Below are positions 63,517 through 64,000 of a stretch of DNA of 64,000 bases, in pieces. This stretch comes from Macrosoma leucophasiata (Eukaryota > Arthropoda > Insecta > Lepidoptera > Hedylidae), in the NCBI GenBank assembly GCA_036365455.1, contig JAWQUS010000004.1, positions 1,805,501 to 1,869,500 of the forward strand, in the 5' to 3' direction. Under the pieces are notes generated by a model that had not been told where the DNA came from, made no database searches, and saw only the letters and a list, made by a program, of their open reading frames with translations. Position numbers and translations under genes: made by a program. Numbering within the stretch: position 1 is the first letter of the stretch; each line of letters begins with the position of its first letter.

Positions 63517-64000
63517 GTCTAAATCCATAACTAAAACGTAGTTTTGTATGAATACTTAGCTATAACGACGTTAAAATCACTTAGTTTATTCTGTGTTTCC
63601 ACTGATATGCTGAACTAAAACACTGTCACCCCTTTTAAGCGAAGGAAAACATAAAAATTATAATATAAATCTTCAGCAAAAGCAAAAACCCAGCAAAGTA
63701 TTCCTTGACTATAACGCAGTTTTCCGGTCTAGTCCTTAGCCACAACGCAGCAAAGGTTTACTTTACTCTGTTTTAGGTTGGTTTAGCAAAATTAAAAATT
63801 CAAGCAATACGTAACTAGAAAGCTAAATCAAGTTAAAATGAGTTAAATGCGTAGCATAATGAAAATACTCCTACAGAAGCAATTTCTGTATATAAACAAA
63901 TGTCTAAGTCAACAATTTATCAAACAGCAACGGTTTGAACTATTGTCCGCGTTTTTCGTTCATAACTCAAAATTAACTTTTGTCACTTACCGGAGTTTTA
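63517..64000. other. window edge, nothing recognised
   Basis: AT-rich; no frame of interest. Confidence 0.4.

Overview
The window looks like nuclear DNA of a moth or butterfly (Lepidoptera). It is AT-rich, has spliced genes with GT-AG introns, carries digestive-type serine proteases of the lepidopteran midgut kind, and is packed with repeats of types common in lepidopteran genomes. No virus, bacterial operon, rRNA or CRISPR array is visible. All calls come from reading the sequence; no database search was possible.

Layout. (1) 1-4,300: nested transposon remnants (a tRNA-derived SINE split by a foldback, LINE 3' ends, a 55-bp hAT-type MITE, SINE-like family A). (2) 4,316-7,294: a single uninterrupted 992-codon ORF for a TRPA channel with about ten ankyrin repeats, most like insect pyrexia. 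(3) 7,300-20,500: intergenic, rich in mobile elements: RTE-type LINE ends, a 259-bp hAT-type MITE with perfect 8-bp target duplication, a broken mariner, old Penelope-like relics. (4) 20,691-48,454: four tandem four-exon serine protease genes on the + strand, all with intron phases 1-2-0 and products of 262-263 aa. (5) 48,477-53,407: a compound Penelope-like element (PLE): one copy with an intact 824-aa reverse transcriptase/GIY-YIG ORF, a tandem truncated copy and an inverted truncated copy, flanked by a 16-bp target duplication inside the 3' UTR of the fourth protease gene. (6) 53,400-64,000: SINEs, LINE reverse-transcriptase fragments, a GAT/ATC microsatellite, a large foldback split by a SINE, and another inverted PLE derivative.

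How the genes relate. The four proteases come from local duplication. Genes 2 and 3 keep the full triad and trypsin specificity residues (Asp189, Gly216, Gly226, chymotrypsin numbering). Gene 1 keeps the triad but has Gly/Ser/Thr at those sites, so its specificity has probably changed. Gene 4 has lost His57 (Gly) and Ser195 (Arg) and should be a non-catalytic homologue. Each has one lysine, as expected for enzymes of a strongly alkaline gut. Genes 1-3 share a similar promoter with a TATA box and GATA-type sites. The most notable non-coding structures are the PLE array that moved a gene's poly(A) signal about 5 kb, a 228-bp perfect inverted repeat in an intron, and a family of MITEs reduced to as little as 55 bp.
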